A stretch of 64,000 nt of DNA from Paracoccus onubensis (GCF_003591515.1 NZ_QZCG01000001.1:454151-518150); one strand, 5' to 3'; shown: positions 50,937 through 61,686, counted from the stretch's first letter. Made by a program: numbers and translations. Notes: generated by a model not told the origin, from the letters alone.

Positions 50937-52067
50937 TCAGTCCGGAAGCGGCGGCGGGATGTCCGAAAACAGTCGCGACAGTTCCGATATTTCTCCTGCG
51001 GCGGTCCAGCCGTCGCGCCCCTGCGCCCAGACAAGCGTCTCGCGGGTCAGGCTGCCATCTGTGACCATCTGCTGAAGCTGTGACTGTCCGAATGGCCCCC
51101 TGGCTTGCCCGTCGATGGCTACATGCCACTGTGCGTCCTGCTGACCGGGAAGCGGAGGAGGGGCCGCACCGGCGGCATTCTGCGCCGGAACCTGCTGCTG
51201 TCCCTGTCCTTGTCCCCAAGGACCGCCAGCGGCCATGCCCATTCCCATTGCGGCCCCCATTGCCGCGCCCATGCCCGCACCGGCGCCGCCGGGATTGTTG
51301 CTGGCATTCAGCATCGCTTCGCTTGCCGCATATTCGCGGTAACGGCTGAGATCCCCGATGATTCCCATCGAGGTGCGCTTGTCGAGCACCTTCTCGACCT
51401 CTTGGGGCAGGCTGATATTCTCGATATAGAATTCCGGAATGCTCAGGCCATATTCGTCGATCACCGGCTTGATCGCATCCGCGACGAGTTTGCCCAGATC
51501 GGCGGTGTTGGCGGCCATATCAAGCACCGGAATGCCCGAGCCTGCGATCATGCGCGAAAATTCCTGCACGATCACGTTGCGGATCTGAAAGGAAATCTCG
51601 TCGCTGGTGAATTCGCCGTCTGTTCCGACGATCTCGGTCATGAAGCGGGCCGGATCGGTGACCCGCATGGAATAGGTGCCGAAGGCGCGCAATCTGACCG
51701 GTCCGAATTCCGGATCGCGCGCCATGATCGGGTTCTTGGTGCCCCATTTCATCTCGTTGAAACGGGTGGTGTTGACGAAATAAATCTCGGATTTGAAGGG
51801 GCTCCGGAAGCCGTGATCCCAGTGCTGAAGCCGGGTCATCACCGGCATGTTGTTGGTTTCCAGCATGTAAAGACCGGGCGTGAACACATCGGCCAGCTGT
51901 CCTTCATGGATGAAGACCGCTGTCTGCCCTTCGCGCACTGTCAGCTTGGCACCGTATTTGATCGCTCGCCCGACCGTGTCGAAGCGCCAGACCATGGTAT
52001 TGCGCGAGTCGTCGACCCATTCGATGACCTCGATGAATTCGCCGCCCAATATGTCGAAGATACTCAT
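50937..52067 (-). CDS. SPFH-domain protein with C-terminal GYF_2 domain
   Basis: 376 residues. SPFH (band 7/YdjI-like) domain over about 1-250 (FDILGGEFIEVIEWVDDS, RLRAFGTYSMRV), a Gly/Met/Ala-rich linker (GAGAGMGAAMGAAMGMGMAA, about 262-281) and a C-terminal GYF_2 module (WHVAIDGQARGPFGQSQL). SPFH proteins form membrane-associated scaffolds; GYF_2 may bind Pro-rich partners. Lies in a four-gene cluster with zinc-ribbon, DUF2927 and TelA-like genes. Confidence 0.85.
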   Translation of the reverse strand: MSIFDILGGEFIEVIEWVDDSRNTMVWRFDTVGRAIKYGAKLTVREGQTAVFIHEGQLADVFTPGLYMLETNNMPVMTRLQHWDHGFRSPFKSEIYFVNTTRFNEMKWGTKNPIMARDPEFGPVRLRAFGTYSMRVTDPARFMTEIVGTDGEFTSDEISFQIRNVIVQEFSRMIAGSGIPVLDMAANTADLGKLVADAIKPVIDEYGLSIPEFYIENISLPQEVEKVLDKRTSMGIIGDLSRYREYAASEAMLNASNNPGGAGAGMGAAMGAAMGMGMAAGGPWGQGQGQQQVPAQNAAGAAPPPLPGQQDAQWHVAIDGQARGPFGQSQLQQMVTDGSLTRETLVWAQGRDGWTAAGEISELSRLFSDIPPPLPD

Positions 52068-52106
52068 GGTTCCGCCCTTACATCAGCAATGGTGATAAAC
52101 AGGAAC

Positions 52107-53153
52107 TTAGTCGGCCAGAAGCTCTCCTGCAATCGTTCGGACAATCGGGGCTGCCTCCTCCTCGGTCATGCCGGGGCGCAGGCGCGGATCGTAAAGGATC
52201 CGCAGCAACAATTCGTCATGCCTTGTCAGCAGGGCGAATTCCTCGTCATCGTTGAAGATCGAGGGGCGAACCGTCGGGCTGTCATTGGCAAGACCCATGC
52301 CCTGCGCCAGCTCTTCATGAATGCAGGACAGCCGCAGCAGCGGCGGCAATTCCGCCCGGATCAATGCGACGGCATGGGCGTAGCTGTAGGAATTGCCCTG
52401 CGAATAGGCAAACACCGTGCAATAGATGTCCGGCGACAGCCGGCCGAGCGTGGTGACGTCATGGCTTGGAATCGAGGGGGCGATGTCGCGCAGATATTGC
52501 CCGATATTATGCCGCTCTTCTTCCGCCAGCACCAGCAGGGTGAAATTGCCATTGCCCTCGGTCGTGCCGACCGTATGGCCGGATGTTTCCGCCAGCCGGG
52601 CGGAATAGGCCGCGACCTCGCCCCGAATCTCGCGTCTGACCGCCACATCGGACGATGGGCCGAATGCGATTTTGATACTGACCGGCTGTTCCCATCTGCG
52701 CAGCGATGCCGCGGCTTCCGCGCCTTGCGGGTTCTGCACGCCGTTACTGTCATATTCGTCCCGCAGGGCGATCTGGATGAAATCCTGCGTCAATGACTCG
52801 GCATTTATCGGAATATCCGCTGGAATGCGGTCCTGACGCAGCCGGCCGGCGGCAAGAAGCCGCTGCTCGACTTCAGAGTAATAGCTGCGGCGCGATTGAC
52901 TGGTGGGATTGGCTGCCGCGCGAGAAGCCGCGAGATTGGCTTCGCGATTGCGTTTCGCCCGCGCCTCGCGAAGCTCCGCCTGCGTGGGACCCGGATCAGG
53001 AGGCGTCGGCTTGGCGACCGGAGGCGGCGTGACAGGGACGTCCTTTCCGCGTTGATCCGTGCAGGCCGTCACGGCAATTGTCAGCATAAGGGCCAGAATC
53101 GCCCATGAACGCCGTGCAGAGACATGAGAGGGAAAACCGGCCGTCGCTTGCAT
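52107..53153 (-). CDS. DUF2927 lipoprotein
   Basis: 348 residues from ATG 53153, 4 bases after the TelA-like stop (AAGGGAAG upstream). N-terminal signal LALMLTIAVTAC gives a lipoprotein; a Pro-rich and Lys/Arg/Ala-rich linker follows; then the DUF2927 domain with RWEQPVSIKIAFG and LSCIHEELAQGMGLANDSP. The HEELxxxxG pattern looks like a zincin-type metal site, so a protease-like role is conceivable, but I know of no proven function. Confidence 0.8.
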   Translation of the reverse strand: MQATAGFPSHVSARRSWAILALMLTIAVTACTDQRGKDVPVTPPPVAKPTPPDPGPTQAELREARAKRNREANLAASRAAANPTSQSRRSYYSEVEQRLLAAGRLRQDRIPADIPINAESLTQDFIQIALRDEYDSNGVQNPQGAEAAASLRRWEQPVSIKIAFGPSSDVAVRREIRGEVAAYSARLAETSGHTVGTTEGNGNFTLLVLAEEERHNIGQYLRDIAPSIPSHDVTTLGRLSPDIYCTVFAYSQGNSYSYAHAVALIRAELPPLLRLSCIHEELAQGMGLANDSPTVRPSIFNDDEEFALLTRHDELLLRILYDPRLRPGMTEEEAAPIVRTIAGELLAD

Positions 53154-53157
53154 CACA

Positions 53158-54351
53158 TTACTTCCCTTGGGGCTGCCTGCCCGCTCCCTTCGAGATTTCC
53201 TGACGCTGTGCGCTTGCGGCGGCAAGCGTATTGCGCAATTCCTTCTCCATCTGCGTTAACTCGTCTTCGGCGGCGGCGCGGCGGGCGCGGCCTTCATCGG
53301 CGATCCGCAGGCTGTCCTCGATGGTCGAGATCAGCTCCGCATTGGCCGTACGGACCGATTCAATGTCAAAGACGCCCCGCTCGGTCTGGGTGCGGATTTC
53401 TGCATTGGCCTTGCGCAGATTCTTGGCATTACTGGTCAGCAGGTCATTGGTCAGGTCGTTTGCTGCCTTGACCGCACCTGCGGCTTCCGCGCTGCGTTGA
53501 ATGGTGACGGCCTGCGCAAGCTGCGTTTCCCAAAGCGGCACGGTATTGACCAGCGTCGAATTGATCTTGGTGACAAGGGATTTGTCATTCTCCTGCACCA
53601 GCCGGATCGAGGGCAGCGACTGCATCGTGACCTGCCGCGTCAGCTTGAGGTCATGCACACGGCGGTCAAGATCGTCGCGCATGGCCCGCAGGTCGCGCAA
53701 TTCCTGCGCTTCCATGACCTTGTCATCGTCATTCGCCGCGTTCATGACGGCTTCCTTTGCGGGGATCACATCGCTGTCCAGCTCGCGCAGCTTTTCTTCG
53801 CCGGCGGCAATATACAGGGCCAGCTCGTCATAGAATGTCAGCGTGCGGTCATAAAGAATGTCCAGCGATTTAATATCTTTCAGCAGTTTCTGCTCATGCC
53901 CTTCCAGATCGATCGTCACCTGATCGATCTGACTTTGCACATTCTCGTAATTGGCGATGAATTTCGCAAAGGGGGCCGAACGACCCAGCAGTCTTTCCCA
54001 CCAGCTTTGCTTGCGCCGCGTATCAAGTTCAGAGGCCGAGAAGCCGCGAATGGTCGTGACGATCTCGCGCAGGGATTCTCCGGCCGGTCCGACATCCTTG
54101 TTCTTCACATCCGCCAGCATTTTCTGGCTGATCTGCTGAAGCTCCGTCTGGGCGCGAACCCCGAAATGCATGACCGAGGCCGAGTCGGTCATGTCGATCT
54201 CATCCATCCGTTTGCGGATTTCCTCGGTTGTGACGGAATCTGCGGACCCTATCTGGACCTGATTGCTGTCGGGTTCGGGCAGTACAACCTTGGTGACGTC
54301 CTCGATATCCTTGGTAACGGCTTCGGCGCGACGCTTCGTCTCTTCGGTCAT
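53158..54351 (-). CDS. TelA/KlaB-family toxic-anion-resistance-like protein
   Basis: 397 residues from ATG 54351. Mostly long helices; family blocks WWERLLGRSAPFAKFIANYENVQ, LLKDIKSLDILYDRT, LPSIRLVQENDKSLVTKINSTL (core VQENDKSLV) and VPLWETQLAQAV. TelA was linked to tellurite resistance and to phage/colicin tolerance, but in chromosomal clusters the role is unclear. First gene of the TelA-DUF2927-SPFH-zinc ribbon operon. Cytosolic, no signal peptide. Confidence 0.88.
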   Translation of the reverse strand: MTEETKRRAEAVTKDIEDVTKVVLPEPDSNQVQIGSADSVTTEEIRKRMDEIDMTDSASVMHFGVRAQTELQQISQKMLADVKNKDVGPAGESLREIVTTIRGFSASELDTRRKQSWWERLLGRSAPFAKFIANYENVQSQIDQVTIDLEGHEQKLLKDIKSLDILYDRTLTFYDELALYIAAGEEKLRELDSDVIPAKEAVMNAANDDDKVMEAQELRDLRAMRDDLDRRVHDLKLTRQVTMQSLPSIRLVQENDKSLVTKINSTLVNTVPLWETQLAQAVTIQRSAEAAGAVKAANDLTNDLLTSNAKNLRKANAEIRTQTERGVFDIESVRTANAELISTIEDSLRIADEGRARRAAAEDELTQMEKELRNTLAAASAQRQEISKGAGRQPQGK

Positions 54352-54511
54352 GACATGTTTTCCCTTTTGACTTTGACGACCGCGTTGGCCGTATTGCGGC
54401 GCAGCATAGGGTGATTCGTTACGCTTACAACACGAATGAGGGGCGAAAATCTCGCCCCTCTTGCAGATTGCAACGATCTCCTGTGACCTGATTGCATCAC
54501 ATCGGACAGCG

Positions 54512-56704
54512 TCAGGCAGCCTTCGGCTGCGCGGCGAAGCGGCCGTAGAATGTCTGGTGCTTTTCCGCCAGTTCGCGCAGCAATCCGGGCGTTTCAAACC
54601 GCGCGCCATGCCGTTCTGTCAGCCCGTCGCAGATTTCGACGGCACGCGTGGCACCCAGGATATCGAGCCAGCCGAACGGCCCGCCCGCCCAGGGCGCAAA
54701 GCCCCAGCCAAGGATCGCGCCGACATCGCCTTCGCGGATATCCTCAAGCACGCCTTCCTCAAGCGCCCGCACGGCTTCCAGTGATTGCGCGAACATCAGA
54801 CGGTGCTGTATCTCGGTCAGTTCGGGCTGCTCCTGTGCTTCGGGATATTGCGCCTCCAGCCCATCCCACAGCCCCTGACGCTTGCCCTTGTCGTCATAGG
54901 CATAGAAGCCCGCATTGGACTTGCGGCCCAACCGTCCCAGATCGGCCATCCAGAACAGCACCTCGTCAACCGCGCCATCGGGATAGGCATCGCCCATCGC
55001 AGCTTTGGTCGCCTTGGCGATCTTGACGCCAAGATCGATCGAGGTCTCATCGACCAGTTGCAGCGGCCCAAGCGGCATACCCAGCATCTTCGCGGCATTC
55101 TCGATCAGCACCGGGTTCACACCCTCGGCGACCATGCGGATGCCTTCGTTGATATAGGGGATGATGCAGCGATTGGCGTAGAAAAACCGCGCATCGTTCA
55201 CCACGATGGGCGTCTTGCGGATCTGCCGCACGAAATCCAGCGCCTTGGCGACGGCACGCGGGCCGGTTTCGCGCCCCTTGATGATCTCGACCAGCAGCAT
55301 CTTGTCCACGGGACTGAAGAAATGGATGCCGATGAACTGTTCGGGCCGGGCGCTTGCGCGGGCCAGATCGCTGATCGGCAGGGTCGAGGTATTGGTGGCG
55401 AAGATCGCATCCTGCGGAATGACGGCTTCGGCCTTTTTCGTCACTTCGGCCTTGATGCCGGGGTCTTCGAAAACCGCCTCGACAATCAGGTCGCAGCCGT
55501 CAAGCGCAGCGTAATCCGTGGTGGCCAGAATACGGCCCAGCAATTCGGTTTTCTGATCTTCGGTCGCTTTCTTGCGGCTGATGGCCTTGTCCATCAGGCC
55601 CTCGGAATAGGATTTGCCCTTATCGGCGGCATCCTGTTTCGCGTCGATCAGCACGACCTCGATCCCGGCCTTCGCACTGACATAGGCGATCCCTGCGCCC
55701 ATCATTCCTGCGCCCAGAATGCCGACCTTCTTCACCGTCTGATCGGGGGCCTCGGGCCGGTTCGCGCCCTTTTCCAAGGCTTCCTTGTTGATGAACAGGC
55801 TGCGGATCATCGCGGTGGATGACGGATTCATCAGGACATTGGTGAACCAGCGGGCTTCAATGCGCAAAGCCTGATCGAAGGGGACCATCGCGCCTTCATA
55901 CACGGCCGACAGCAATGCTTTTGCCGCAGGGTAAACGCCTTTGGTCTTGCCATGCACCATGGCGCTTGCGCCGACAAAGGTCATGAAACCCGCCGGGTGA
56001 TAGGGTTCCCCGCCCGGCATCTTGTAGCCCTTTTTGTCCCATGGCTTGACCAGATCGTCATCGCCGGCATTCAGGACCCATTCACGGGCAGCCGCCACCG
56101 GATCCGCAACCACCTCGTCAACAAGCCCCGCCGCTTTCGCCTTGGCCGGAGGGTTCAGCTTGCCTTCCAGCAGGAAGGGAGCGGCGGCCATGGCTCCCAG
56201 CTTGCGGACCAGCCGGGTCGTGCCGCCGCCGCCCGGGAAGATGCCGACCATGATCTCGGGCAGGCCGATCTTGGCCTTGGCGTTATCGGCGGCAAAGATG
56301 CGATGCGTCGCCAGAGGCAGCTCCAGCCCGATGCCAAGCGCCGTGCCGGGCAGGGCGCTCGCAATCGGCTTGCCGCCTTTCAGCGTCTTGGGGTCCATCC
56401 CGGCACGTTCGATCTTGCGCAGCAGATGATGCAGGGTCATCACGCCGTCGAATACGCCCTGCGCACCGCCATTGTCCTTCATCCCGGCAATGACGTTCAG
56501 ATCCATCCCGGCGGCGAAATCCTTCTTGCCGCTGGTGATGACGATTCCCTTGACGGCATCATCCGCCAAAGCGCCGTCAATCAGCTTGTCCAGTTCCGCC
56601 GCGCCGTCCAGAGACAGTACATTCATCGACTTGCCCGGCACGTCCCAGGTGATGATCGCCACGCCATCGGCGTCTTTCTTCATCGTAAAATCGGTCATTT
56701 CCAT
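54512..56704 (-). CDS. fadJ: Bifunctional enoyl-CoA hydratase/3-hydroxyacyl-CoA dehydrogenase
   Basis: 730 residues from ATG 56704 (GGGAGA upstream). N-terminal crotonase domain ([19 protein letters not shown], about 170), then NAD-binding [17 protein letters not shown] (about 330) and dehydrogenase with [17 protein letters not shown] (catalytic His). It catalyses the second and third steps of fatty-acid beta-oxidation. Located 8 bases downstream of the thiolase gene; with GST and acyl-CoA dehydrogenase genes upstream this is a beta-oxidation operon. Named FadJ/FadB type; which of the two cannot be told. Confidence 0.94.
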   Translation of the reverse strand: MEMTDFTMKKDADGVAIITWDVPGKSMNVLSLDGAAELDKLIDGALADDAVKGIVITSGKKDFAAGMDLNVIAGMKDNGGAQGVFDGVMTLHHLLRKIERAGMDPKTLKGGKPIASALPGTALGIGLELPLATHRIFAADNAKAKIGLPEIMVGIFPGGGGTTRLVRKLGAMAAAPFLLEGKLNPPAKAKAAGLVDEVVADPVAAAREWVLNAGDDDLVKPWDKKGYKMPGGEPYHPAGFMTFVGASAMVHGKTKGVYPAAKALLSAVYEGAMVPFDQALRIEARWFTNVLMNPSSTAMIRSLFINKEALEKGANRPEAPDQTVKKVGILGAGMMGAGIAYVSAKAGIEVVLIDAKQDAADKGKSYSEGLMDKAISRKKATEDQKTELLGRILATTDYAALDGCDLIVEAVFEDPGIKAEVTKKAEAVIPQDAIFATNTSTLPISDLARASARPEQFIGIHFFSPVDKMLLVEIIKGRETGPRAVAKALDFVRQIRKTPIVVNDARFFYANRCIIPYINEGIRMVAEGVNPVLIENAAKMLGMPLGPLQLVDETSIDLGVKIAKATKAAMGDAYPDGAVDEVLFWMADLGRLGRKSNAGFYAYDDKGKRQGLWDGLEAQYPEAQEQPELTEIQHRLMFAQSLEAVRALEEGVLEDIREGDVGAILGWGFAPWAGGPFGWLDILGATRAVEICDGLTERHGARFETPGLLRELAEKHQTFYGRFAAQPKAA

Positions 56705-56712
56705 GCTCTCCC

Positions 56713-57924
56713 TTACACGCGCTCGATAATGGTGGCCGCGCCCATGCCGGACGCGATGCACAGGGTCGCAAGGCCGACCTGCTTATCCTGCCGTTCAAGC
56801 TCATCCAGAAGCGTGCCGATGATGATCGCCCCGGTCGCGCCCAGAGGATGCCCCATTGCGATCGCGCCGCCATTCACATTGACCCTGGCCGGATCGACCT
56901 GAAATGCCTGCATGAATCGCAGCACGACGGCGGCGAATGCCTCATTCACCTCGAACAGATCGATATCGCCGATGGACATGCCGCTGTCGGCCAGGATCTT
57001 CTCGGTCACGGGAACCGGCCCGGTCAGCATGATCGTGGGATCCGTGCCGATCTTGGCGGTCGAGCGGATCCGGGCGCGGGGTTTCAACCCATGCGCCTCG
57101 CCGAATTCCTTGCTGCCCAGCAGGATCGCCGCCGCCCCGTCCACGATCCCCGAGGAATTCCCGGCATGATGGACATGATCGATATGGTCCAGATGCGGAT
57201 ATTTCAGCATCGCCACCTGATCGAAACCGGGCATGATCTCGCCCATTTCCTTGAAGCTGGCCTTCAGCTTGCCCAGATCCTCGGTGCTCGTGCCGGGGCG
57301 CATGTATTCGTCGCGCTCCAGAATGGTCAGCCCGTTCTGATCGATGACCGGAACGATGGATTTGGCAAAGCGGTCATCCTGCCACGCTTCGGCCGCCCGA
57401 CGCTGCGATTCCACTGCAAGCGCATCGCATTCCTCGCGGCTGAAACCGTATTCGGTCGCGATGATATCGGCACTGATCCCCTGAGGCACGAAATAGGTCT
57501 TCATCGCAAGGCTCGGGTCAACGGCAATCGCGGCGCCGTCGCTTCCCATGGCCACACGGCCCATCATCTCGACGCCTCCGGCGATATAGCCCTGACCGGC
57601 TCCACCCCTGATCTGGTTGGCGGCAAGGTTAACCGCCTCCATCCCGCTGGCGCAGAAGCGGTTGATCGACAGGCCCGGAATGGATTCGTCCAGATCCGAG
57701 GCCAGCACGGCCGAGCGCGCCAGACATCCGCCCTGTTCCTTGACCTGAGTGACATTGCCCCAGATCACATCCTCGACCGCATGGCCTTCAAGCCCGTTAC
57801 GCTCTTTCACGGCGTTCAGGAGCCGCGCCGACAGCGCCAGCGCGGTCACTTCATGCAGGCTGCCATCGGGGCGGCCCTTGCCGCGCGGCGTGCGCGCGGC
57901 GTCATAGATATATGCTTCGGTCAT
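56713..57924 (-). CDS. fadA: Acetyl-CoA C-acyltransferase (thiolase)
   Basis: 403 residues. Thiolase residues: [20 protein letters not shown] (acyl-Cys, about 90), [18 protein letters not shown] (His) and [14 protein letters not shown] (second Cys). Last step of beta-oxidation: cleaves 3-ketoacyl-CoA with CoA. Lies between GST and fadJ genes on the same strand with gaps of 9 and 8 bases, so clearly one operon. Confidence 0.95.
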   Translation of the reverse strand: MTEAYIYDAARTPRGKGRPDGSLHEVTALALSARLLNAVKERNGLEGHAVEDVIWGNVTQVKEQGGCLARSAVLASDLDESIPGLSINRFCASGMEAVNLAANQIRGGAGQGYIAGGVEMMGRVAMGSDGAAIAVDPSLAMKTYFVPQGISADIIATEYGFSREECDALAVESQRRAAEAWQDDRFAKSIVPVIDQNGLTILERDEYMRPGTSTEDLGKLKASFKEMGEIMPGFDQVAMLKYPHLDHIDHVHHAGNSSGIVDGAAAILLGSKEFGEAHGLKPRARIRSTAKIGTDPTIMLTGPVPVTEKILADSGMSIGDIDLFEVNEAFAAVVLRFMQAFQVDPARVNVNGGAIAMGHPLGATGAIIIGTLLDELERQDKQVGLATLCIASGMGAATIIERV

Positions 57925-57933
57925 ATTGCCTCC

Positions 57934-58560
57934 TTAGGCCCGGTCGGAAGGATTGCCGGGCATCAGATCATAGGGATGTTTCCAGCCGGGCAAGGCGGCA
58001 ATGCCGTCCAGCCAGCGATCGATATTCGGCCAGTCGGCGCGGTCGAAGCCGAATGGTTCGGGATAGAACAGATATCCGCAACAGGCGAAATCAGCGATCG
58101 TGGGGCCGCTATCGGCTACCCAGTCCCGGCCCGCGAGATGATGCTCCAAGACCTTGTAAGTGGCCTTCAGCCGTCCCTGCATGAACGCAATCGCCTCTTT
58201 CGGGCGCTTTTCCTCCGGCAGGAAATTCATCAGGAAACGGGTGGCTCCGGCCTGCCCGGACAGTTTGTGATTGTCGAACATCAGCCAGCGAAGAACCTCG
58301 TTCCGGTCGTTGCCCTGAAATTTCCCTGTCCGCTCGGCGATATGCAGTTGGATCACCGCGGACTGGGTCAATGTCAGATCATCATCGCGGAAGACCGGCA
58401 CTTCGCCCATTTCGTTGATCTTGCGGAATTCGGGTGTCCGCGCCTCGCCGTTGAAGAAATCGACATAGACGGGCGACCAGTCGTAACCGGCGAGTTCCAT
58501 CGTCAGGGCCGCCTTGTAGGCATTGCCCGATTCGCCAAAACACCAGAGCTGTGCGGTCAT
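57934..58560 (-). CDS. Glutathione S-transferase
   Basis: 208 residues from ATG 58560 (GAGGAGAG upstream). N-terminal thioredoxin-like domain with CFGESGNAYKAALTMEL (active-site Ser/Asn region) and EVPVFRDDDLTLTQSAVI (cis-Pro and SAI-type motif binding GSH), then the all-helical domain ending DRWLDGIAALPGWKHPYDL. Substrate unknown. It begins the GST-fadA-fadJ part of the operon; a repeat element separates it from the acyl-CoA dehydrogenase gene upstream. Confidence 0.9.
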   Translation of the reverse strand: MTAQLWCFGESGNAYKAALTMELAGYDWSPVYVDFFNGEARTPEFRKINEMGEVPVFRDDDLTLTQSAVIQLHIAERTGKFQGNDRNEVLRWLMFDNHKLSGQAGATRFLMNFLPEEKRPKEAIAFMQGRLKATYKVLEHHLAGRDWVADSGPTIADFACCGYLFYPEPFGFDRADWPNIDRWLDGIAALPGWKHPYDLMPGNPSDRA

Positions 58561-58577
58561 ATGTTCTCTCCTCGAAG

Positions 58578-58631
58578 CGGGGGGCTTTGCGCCCCCCGAA
58601 CCCCCCGCAAGGTATTTGAACAAAGAAGAAG
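58578..58631 (+). repeat. Dispersed hairpin element, copy 2
   Basis: CGGGGGGC-TTTGC-GCCCCCCG hairpin followed by a C-run and AAGGTATTTGAACAAAGAAG, the same layout as copy 1. It lies within the 280-base gap between the GST and acyl-CoA dehydrogenase genes. Confidence 0.75.
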
Positions 58632-58788
58632 GGGGGCCGTTAAGGTTAAGACAACGTTTTCAGGTCAGAATGCGCGATGCGGTACAGGCTGAGGAGCCGA
58701 TGACCGCCAAAGGAGAAGTCGTCCCGGCCTGTGGGCCGATAACGCCTGGCCCGCCGCGAGGCGGGAGAGGCCGGGACGCAGTCTTGTG

Positions 58789-58811
58789 CTTCTTCTTTGC
58801 ACAAATACCTG
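58789..58811 (-). repeat. Dispersed element core, inverted copy 3
   Basis: The minus strand reads CAGGTATTTGTGCAAAGAAG (core), matching the tail of copies 1 and 2. The adjoining hairpin is not well conserved here. With copy 2 it forms an inverted pair about 160 bases apart; the bases between hold no gene. Confidence 0.65.
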
Positions 58812-58840
58812 TTTCGGCCTTTCCCATTCGGGCCACCGTT

Positions 58841-60619
58841 TCAGAATGATTCCGCATCGAGCGCCATGACCGTGTCGGCTCCGGACTGAATCCGCGCCAG
58901 ATGCGTTGCCGTCATCGGCAGTTGCCGTTTCATATAGTGTCGCCCGGTGGTGAGCTTGGTTTTCAGATATTCTGCGTTGCCATCGCCCGCATCCAGTGCC
59001 GCTTGCGCGGCAACGGCCATTTTCGCCCACATGAGACCCAGTGTGACATGCCCGAAGAGATGCATGAAGTCGTAAGAGCCGGACAGCGCGTCGTTGGGGT
59101 TTTTCATGCCCTTTTCCATGAAGAACATGCCCGCCGCCTGCAAATCCTTGGAGGCAGCTTTCAGCGGTATGATGAAATCGGCGGCAAGGGCTTCGCTCTC
59201 GCCATGTTCCTTGCAGAAGGATTTCACCATCTCGAAAAATGCCATGACATGCTTGCCGCCGTCCTGCGCCAGTTTGCGGCCCACCAGGTCAAGCGCCTGC
59301 ACACCATTCGCGCCTTCGTAGATCATGGTGATGCGGGCATCGCGGACGAACTGGCTCATGCCCTGTTCCTCGATATAGCCGTGGCCGCCATAGACCTGCT
59401 GCGCCAGAACCGCAGTTTCAAAGCCCTTGTCGGTCAGGAAGCCCTTGATGACCGGGGTCAGCAGCGAGACCAGCCCCTCGGCTGCGGCATCATCGTCAAG
59501 ATGGCTGCGGTCGATCAGATGCGCCCCCCAGAGCGCCAGCATTCGTGCGCCTTCCAGAAAGGATTTCTGGTCCATCAGGCTTCGGCGGATATCGGGATGC
59601 ACGATCAGCGGGTCGGCGGGGCCGTCCGGGTTCTGCACCCCGGTCACCGCGCGGCCCTGAAGCCGCTCGCGGGCGTATTCGACAGCGTTCTGATAAGCGG
59701 GCACGGCGACCGCGTAGCCCTGCAATCCGACGCCGACACGCGCTTCGTTCATCATCGTGAACATGGCCCGCATGCCCTTGTGCAAATCGCCCAGCAGCCA
59801 GCCCTTCGCGCCGTCATAATTCATCACGCAGGTCGAATTGCCGTGAATCCCCATCTTCTCTTCAAGATTGCCGACCGTGACACCGTTGCGTTCCCCCAGC
59901 GAGCCATCTTCATTCACCAGGAATTTCGGCACGATGAAGAGCGAGATGCCCTTTGTGCCCTCACCCCCGCCGGGCGCTTTGGCCAGTACCAGATGGATGA
60001 CGTTTTCAGCCATGTCATGATCGCCGGCCGAGATGAAGATCTTCTGGCCGGTGATCAGGTAGCTGCCGTCATCCTGCGGCTCGGCTTTCGTGCGCAGCAT
60101 GCCCAGATCGGTGCCGCAATGTGGCTCGGTCAGGTTCATGGTGCCGGTCCAGTCGCAGCTGACCATCTTCGGCAGATAGGTCTGCTTCTGCGCGTCGGTG
60201 CCGTGGGCGTGGATGGCCGAATAGGCGCCATGGGTCAGGCCCTGATACATGTTGAAGGCCATATTGGCGGATACGAACATCTCGCCTGTTGCCACGCCCA
60301 GCACATAGGGCATGCCCTGACCGCCATATTCCGGATCGCAGTCAAGCGCGGTCCAGCCGCCTTCCTTCATCGCCTCGAACGCCTTGCCGAAACCTTCGGG
60401 CGTGCGGACAACGCCATTTTCCAGCTTGCAGCCCTGCTGATCGCCGATGGCGTTCAGAGGGGCCAGAACCTCGGACGCCAGTTTGCCGGCCGCGTCCAGC
60501 ACCGCCCCGGTGAAATCGCGGTCGAGCTCGTCATGGCCGGGCAGGCCGGTTTGCGACAGTCCCAGCACGTCGTGAAGGGCGAATTGGAGATCGCGGATCG
60601 GGGGAGTGTAAATCGGCAT
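58841..60619 (-). CDS. Acyl-CoA dehydrogenase
   Basis: 592 residues, the longer ACAD form with N- and C-terminal extensions found with fadJ/fadA in alphaproteobacteria. [20 protein letters not shown] binds FAD/substrate, [16 protein letters not shown], and [19 protein letters not shown] carries the catalytic Glu. First step of beta-oxidation (probably medium to long or dicarboxyl chains). It is 3 bases downstream of a MerR gene. Confidence 0.93.
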   Translation of the reverse strand: MPIYTPPIRDLQFALHDVLGLSQTGLPGHDELDRDFTGAVLDAAGKLASEVLAPLNAIGDQQGCKLENGVVRTPEGFGKAFEAMKEGGWTALDCDPEYGGQGMPYVLGVATGEMFVSANMAFNMYQGLTHGAYSAIHAHGTDAQKQTYLPKMVSCDWTGTMNLTEPHCGTDLGMLRTKAEPQDDGSYLITGQKIFISAGDHDMAENVIHLVLAKAPGGGEGTKGISLFIVPKFLVNEDGSLGERNGVTVGNLEEKMGIHGNSTCVMNYDGAKGWLLGDLHKGMRAMFTMMNEARVGVGLQGYAVAVPAYQNAVEYARERLQGRAVTGVQNPDGPADPLIVHPDIRRSLMDQKSFLEGARMLALWGAHLIDRSHLDDDAAAEGLVSLLTPVIKGFLTDKGFETAVLAQQVYGGHGYIEEQGMSQFVRDARITMIYEGANGVQALDLVGRKLAQDGGKHVMAFFEMVKSFCKEHGESEALAADFIIPLKAASKDLQAAGMFFMEKGMKNPNDALSGSYDFMHLFGHVTLGLMWAKMAVAAQAALDAGDGNAEYLKTKLTTGRHYMKRQLPMTATHLARIQSGADTVMALDAESF

Positions 60620-60622
60620 GGC

Positions 60623-61021
60623 TTATCCTGAACGCTTGCTGTGAATGGCGTCGGACAGACGGGTTTCGGCATCGTTGATCTGTTCTGCCAGATCGGCGAT
60701 CGCCTCGCGAAGTTCCGCATATTGGCGTTCCATATCCGCAAGACGTTCCCGCGCGATCGTGATCGTGGCGGCGATCTGCGTCTCGTTCCTGCTGCCCGGC
60801 TCGTAGAGTTCAAGCAGCTGGCGGATCTGTTCGAGGCTGAAACCGAACCGTTTGCCGCGAAGGATCAGCGTCAGCCGCGCCCTATCCCTGCGGTCATATA
60901 GCCGGTGCTGGCCGCGACGCTGGGGAAAGATCAGTTCCCGCGCCTCATAGAAGCGCAGGGTGCGTGGGGTGACGCCGAAGGCATCGCACATCTGCCGGAT
61001 GGTCATCAGCTCGTCGGACAT
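60623..61021 (-). CDS. MerR-family regulator of beta-oxidation operon
   Basis: 132 residues from ATG 61021 (GAGGAGG 9 bases upstream). N-terminal MerR HTH: IRQMCDAFGVTPRTLRFYEARELI, then RDRARLTLILRGKRFGFSLEQIRQLLELY, and a C-terminal coiled coil for dimerisation (ERQYAELREAIADLAEQ). No Cys metal site, so not metal-sensing; such regulators (LiuR/PsrA-type in role) may sense acyl-CoA. Directly upstream of the acyl-CoA dehydrogenase gene. Confidence 0.88.
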   Translation of the reverse strand: MSDELMTIRQMCDAFGVTPRTLRFYEARELIFPQRRGQHRLYDRRDRARLTLILRGKRFGFSLEQIRQLLELYEPGSRNETQIAATITIARERLADMERQYAELREAIADLAEQINDAETRLSDAIHSKRSG

Positions 61022-61160
61022 GGATCGCGGTTCCTCCTCATTCACCGTCTGTCGTCCTTGGACAGAACTCTAGCCGAAAGTTGACGTTCACGTAATCGAA
61101 ACGCTGCGTCACAGTCCTGGATCCGTTTTGGCCCGCTCCGGCCGGTTCCGTGGCGGAGGG

Positions 61161-61541
61161 TCAATCGGCTCCTTTCAGTTCATTGGCGGCCGTATTGCGC
61201 AAATCCTGCAAATCGGCGCGGACCGCCTGCAATTCCGCGATCTGATCTGCCAGAACGCCCAATTGCCGGTCGGCAAGTTCCAGCCATACCTGCAACTGCT
61301 CACGGCTGCCCTTCTGTTCATATATAAGCAACCATTGCCGAATCTCTTCCAGTGAAAAACCGAATCTCCGTCCCCGCAGGATCAGGGTCAGGCGGGCGGT
61401 TTCGCGGGGCCCGTAGAAGCGGGCGCGGCCCTCTTTCCGGGGTTGAAGCAGCTCGATATACTCGTAATAACGCAATGTTCGCGGGGTAACGTCGAACTTT
61501 GCACACATTTCCTTGAAACTGATCTCCTGCTCGCTTGTCAT
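61161..61541 (-). CDS. MerR-family regulator, paralog
   Basis: 126 residues, very similar in order to the neighbour at 60623-61021 (FDVTPRTLRYYEYIELLQPRK in part, LTLILRGRRFGFSLEEIRQWL, then coiled coil). A recent or old tandem duplication is likely. It has its own 139-base upstream-to-downstream spacing from the first. No metal-binding Cys. It may control the same beta-oxidation genes or the divergent thioesterases. Confidence 0.87.
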   Translation of the reverse strand: MTSEQEISFKEMCAKFDVTPRTLRYYEYIELLQPRKEGRARFYGPRETARLTLILRGRRFGFSLEEIRQWLLIYEQKGSREQLQVWLELADRQLGVLADQIAELQAVRADLQDLRNTAANELKGAD

Positions 61542-61686
61542 TCACTCGCTCCCGGCATCTGCTTGCCTATGAGGCTATCCTGACGCAATTTGCATCTCAA
61601 CCGAAAGGCGCAACCGATGCGCCATTGGCCCTGACCGGAGATTCGTCCGGGGATATTCCGGGCTGCCAGACAAGGAGGTCCGGTCG

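Noticed and set aside
51105..52796. 563-residue frame antisense to SPFH and DUF2927 genes
   Set aside because: Spans two real genes on the other strand and has low-complexity shadow composition.
56848..60631. Two long plus-strand frames (614 and 576 residues)
   Set aside because: Antisense to thiolase, GST and acyl-CoA dehydrogenase, all with clear catalytic motifs.
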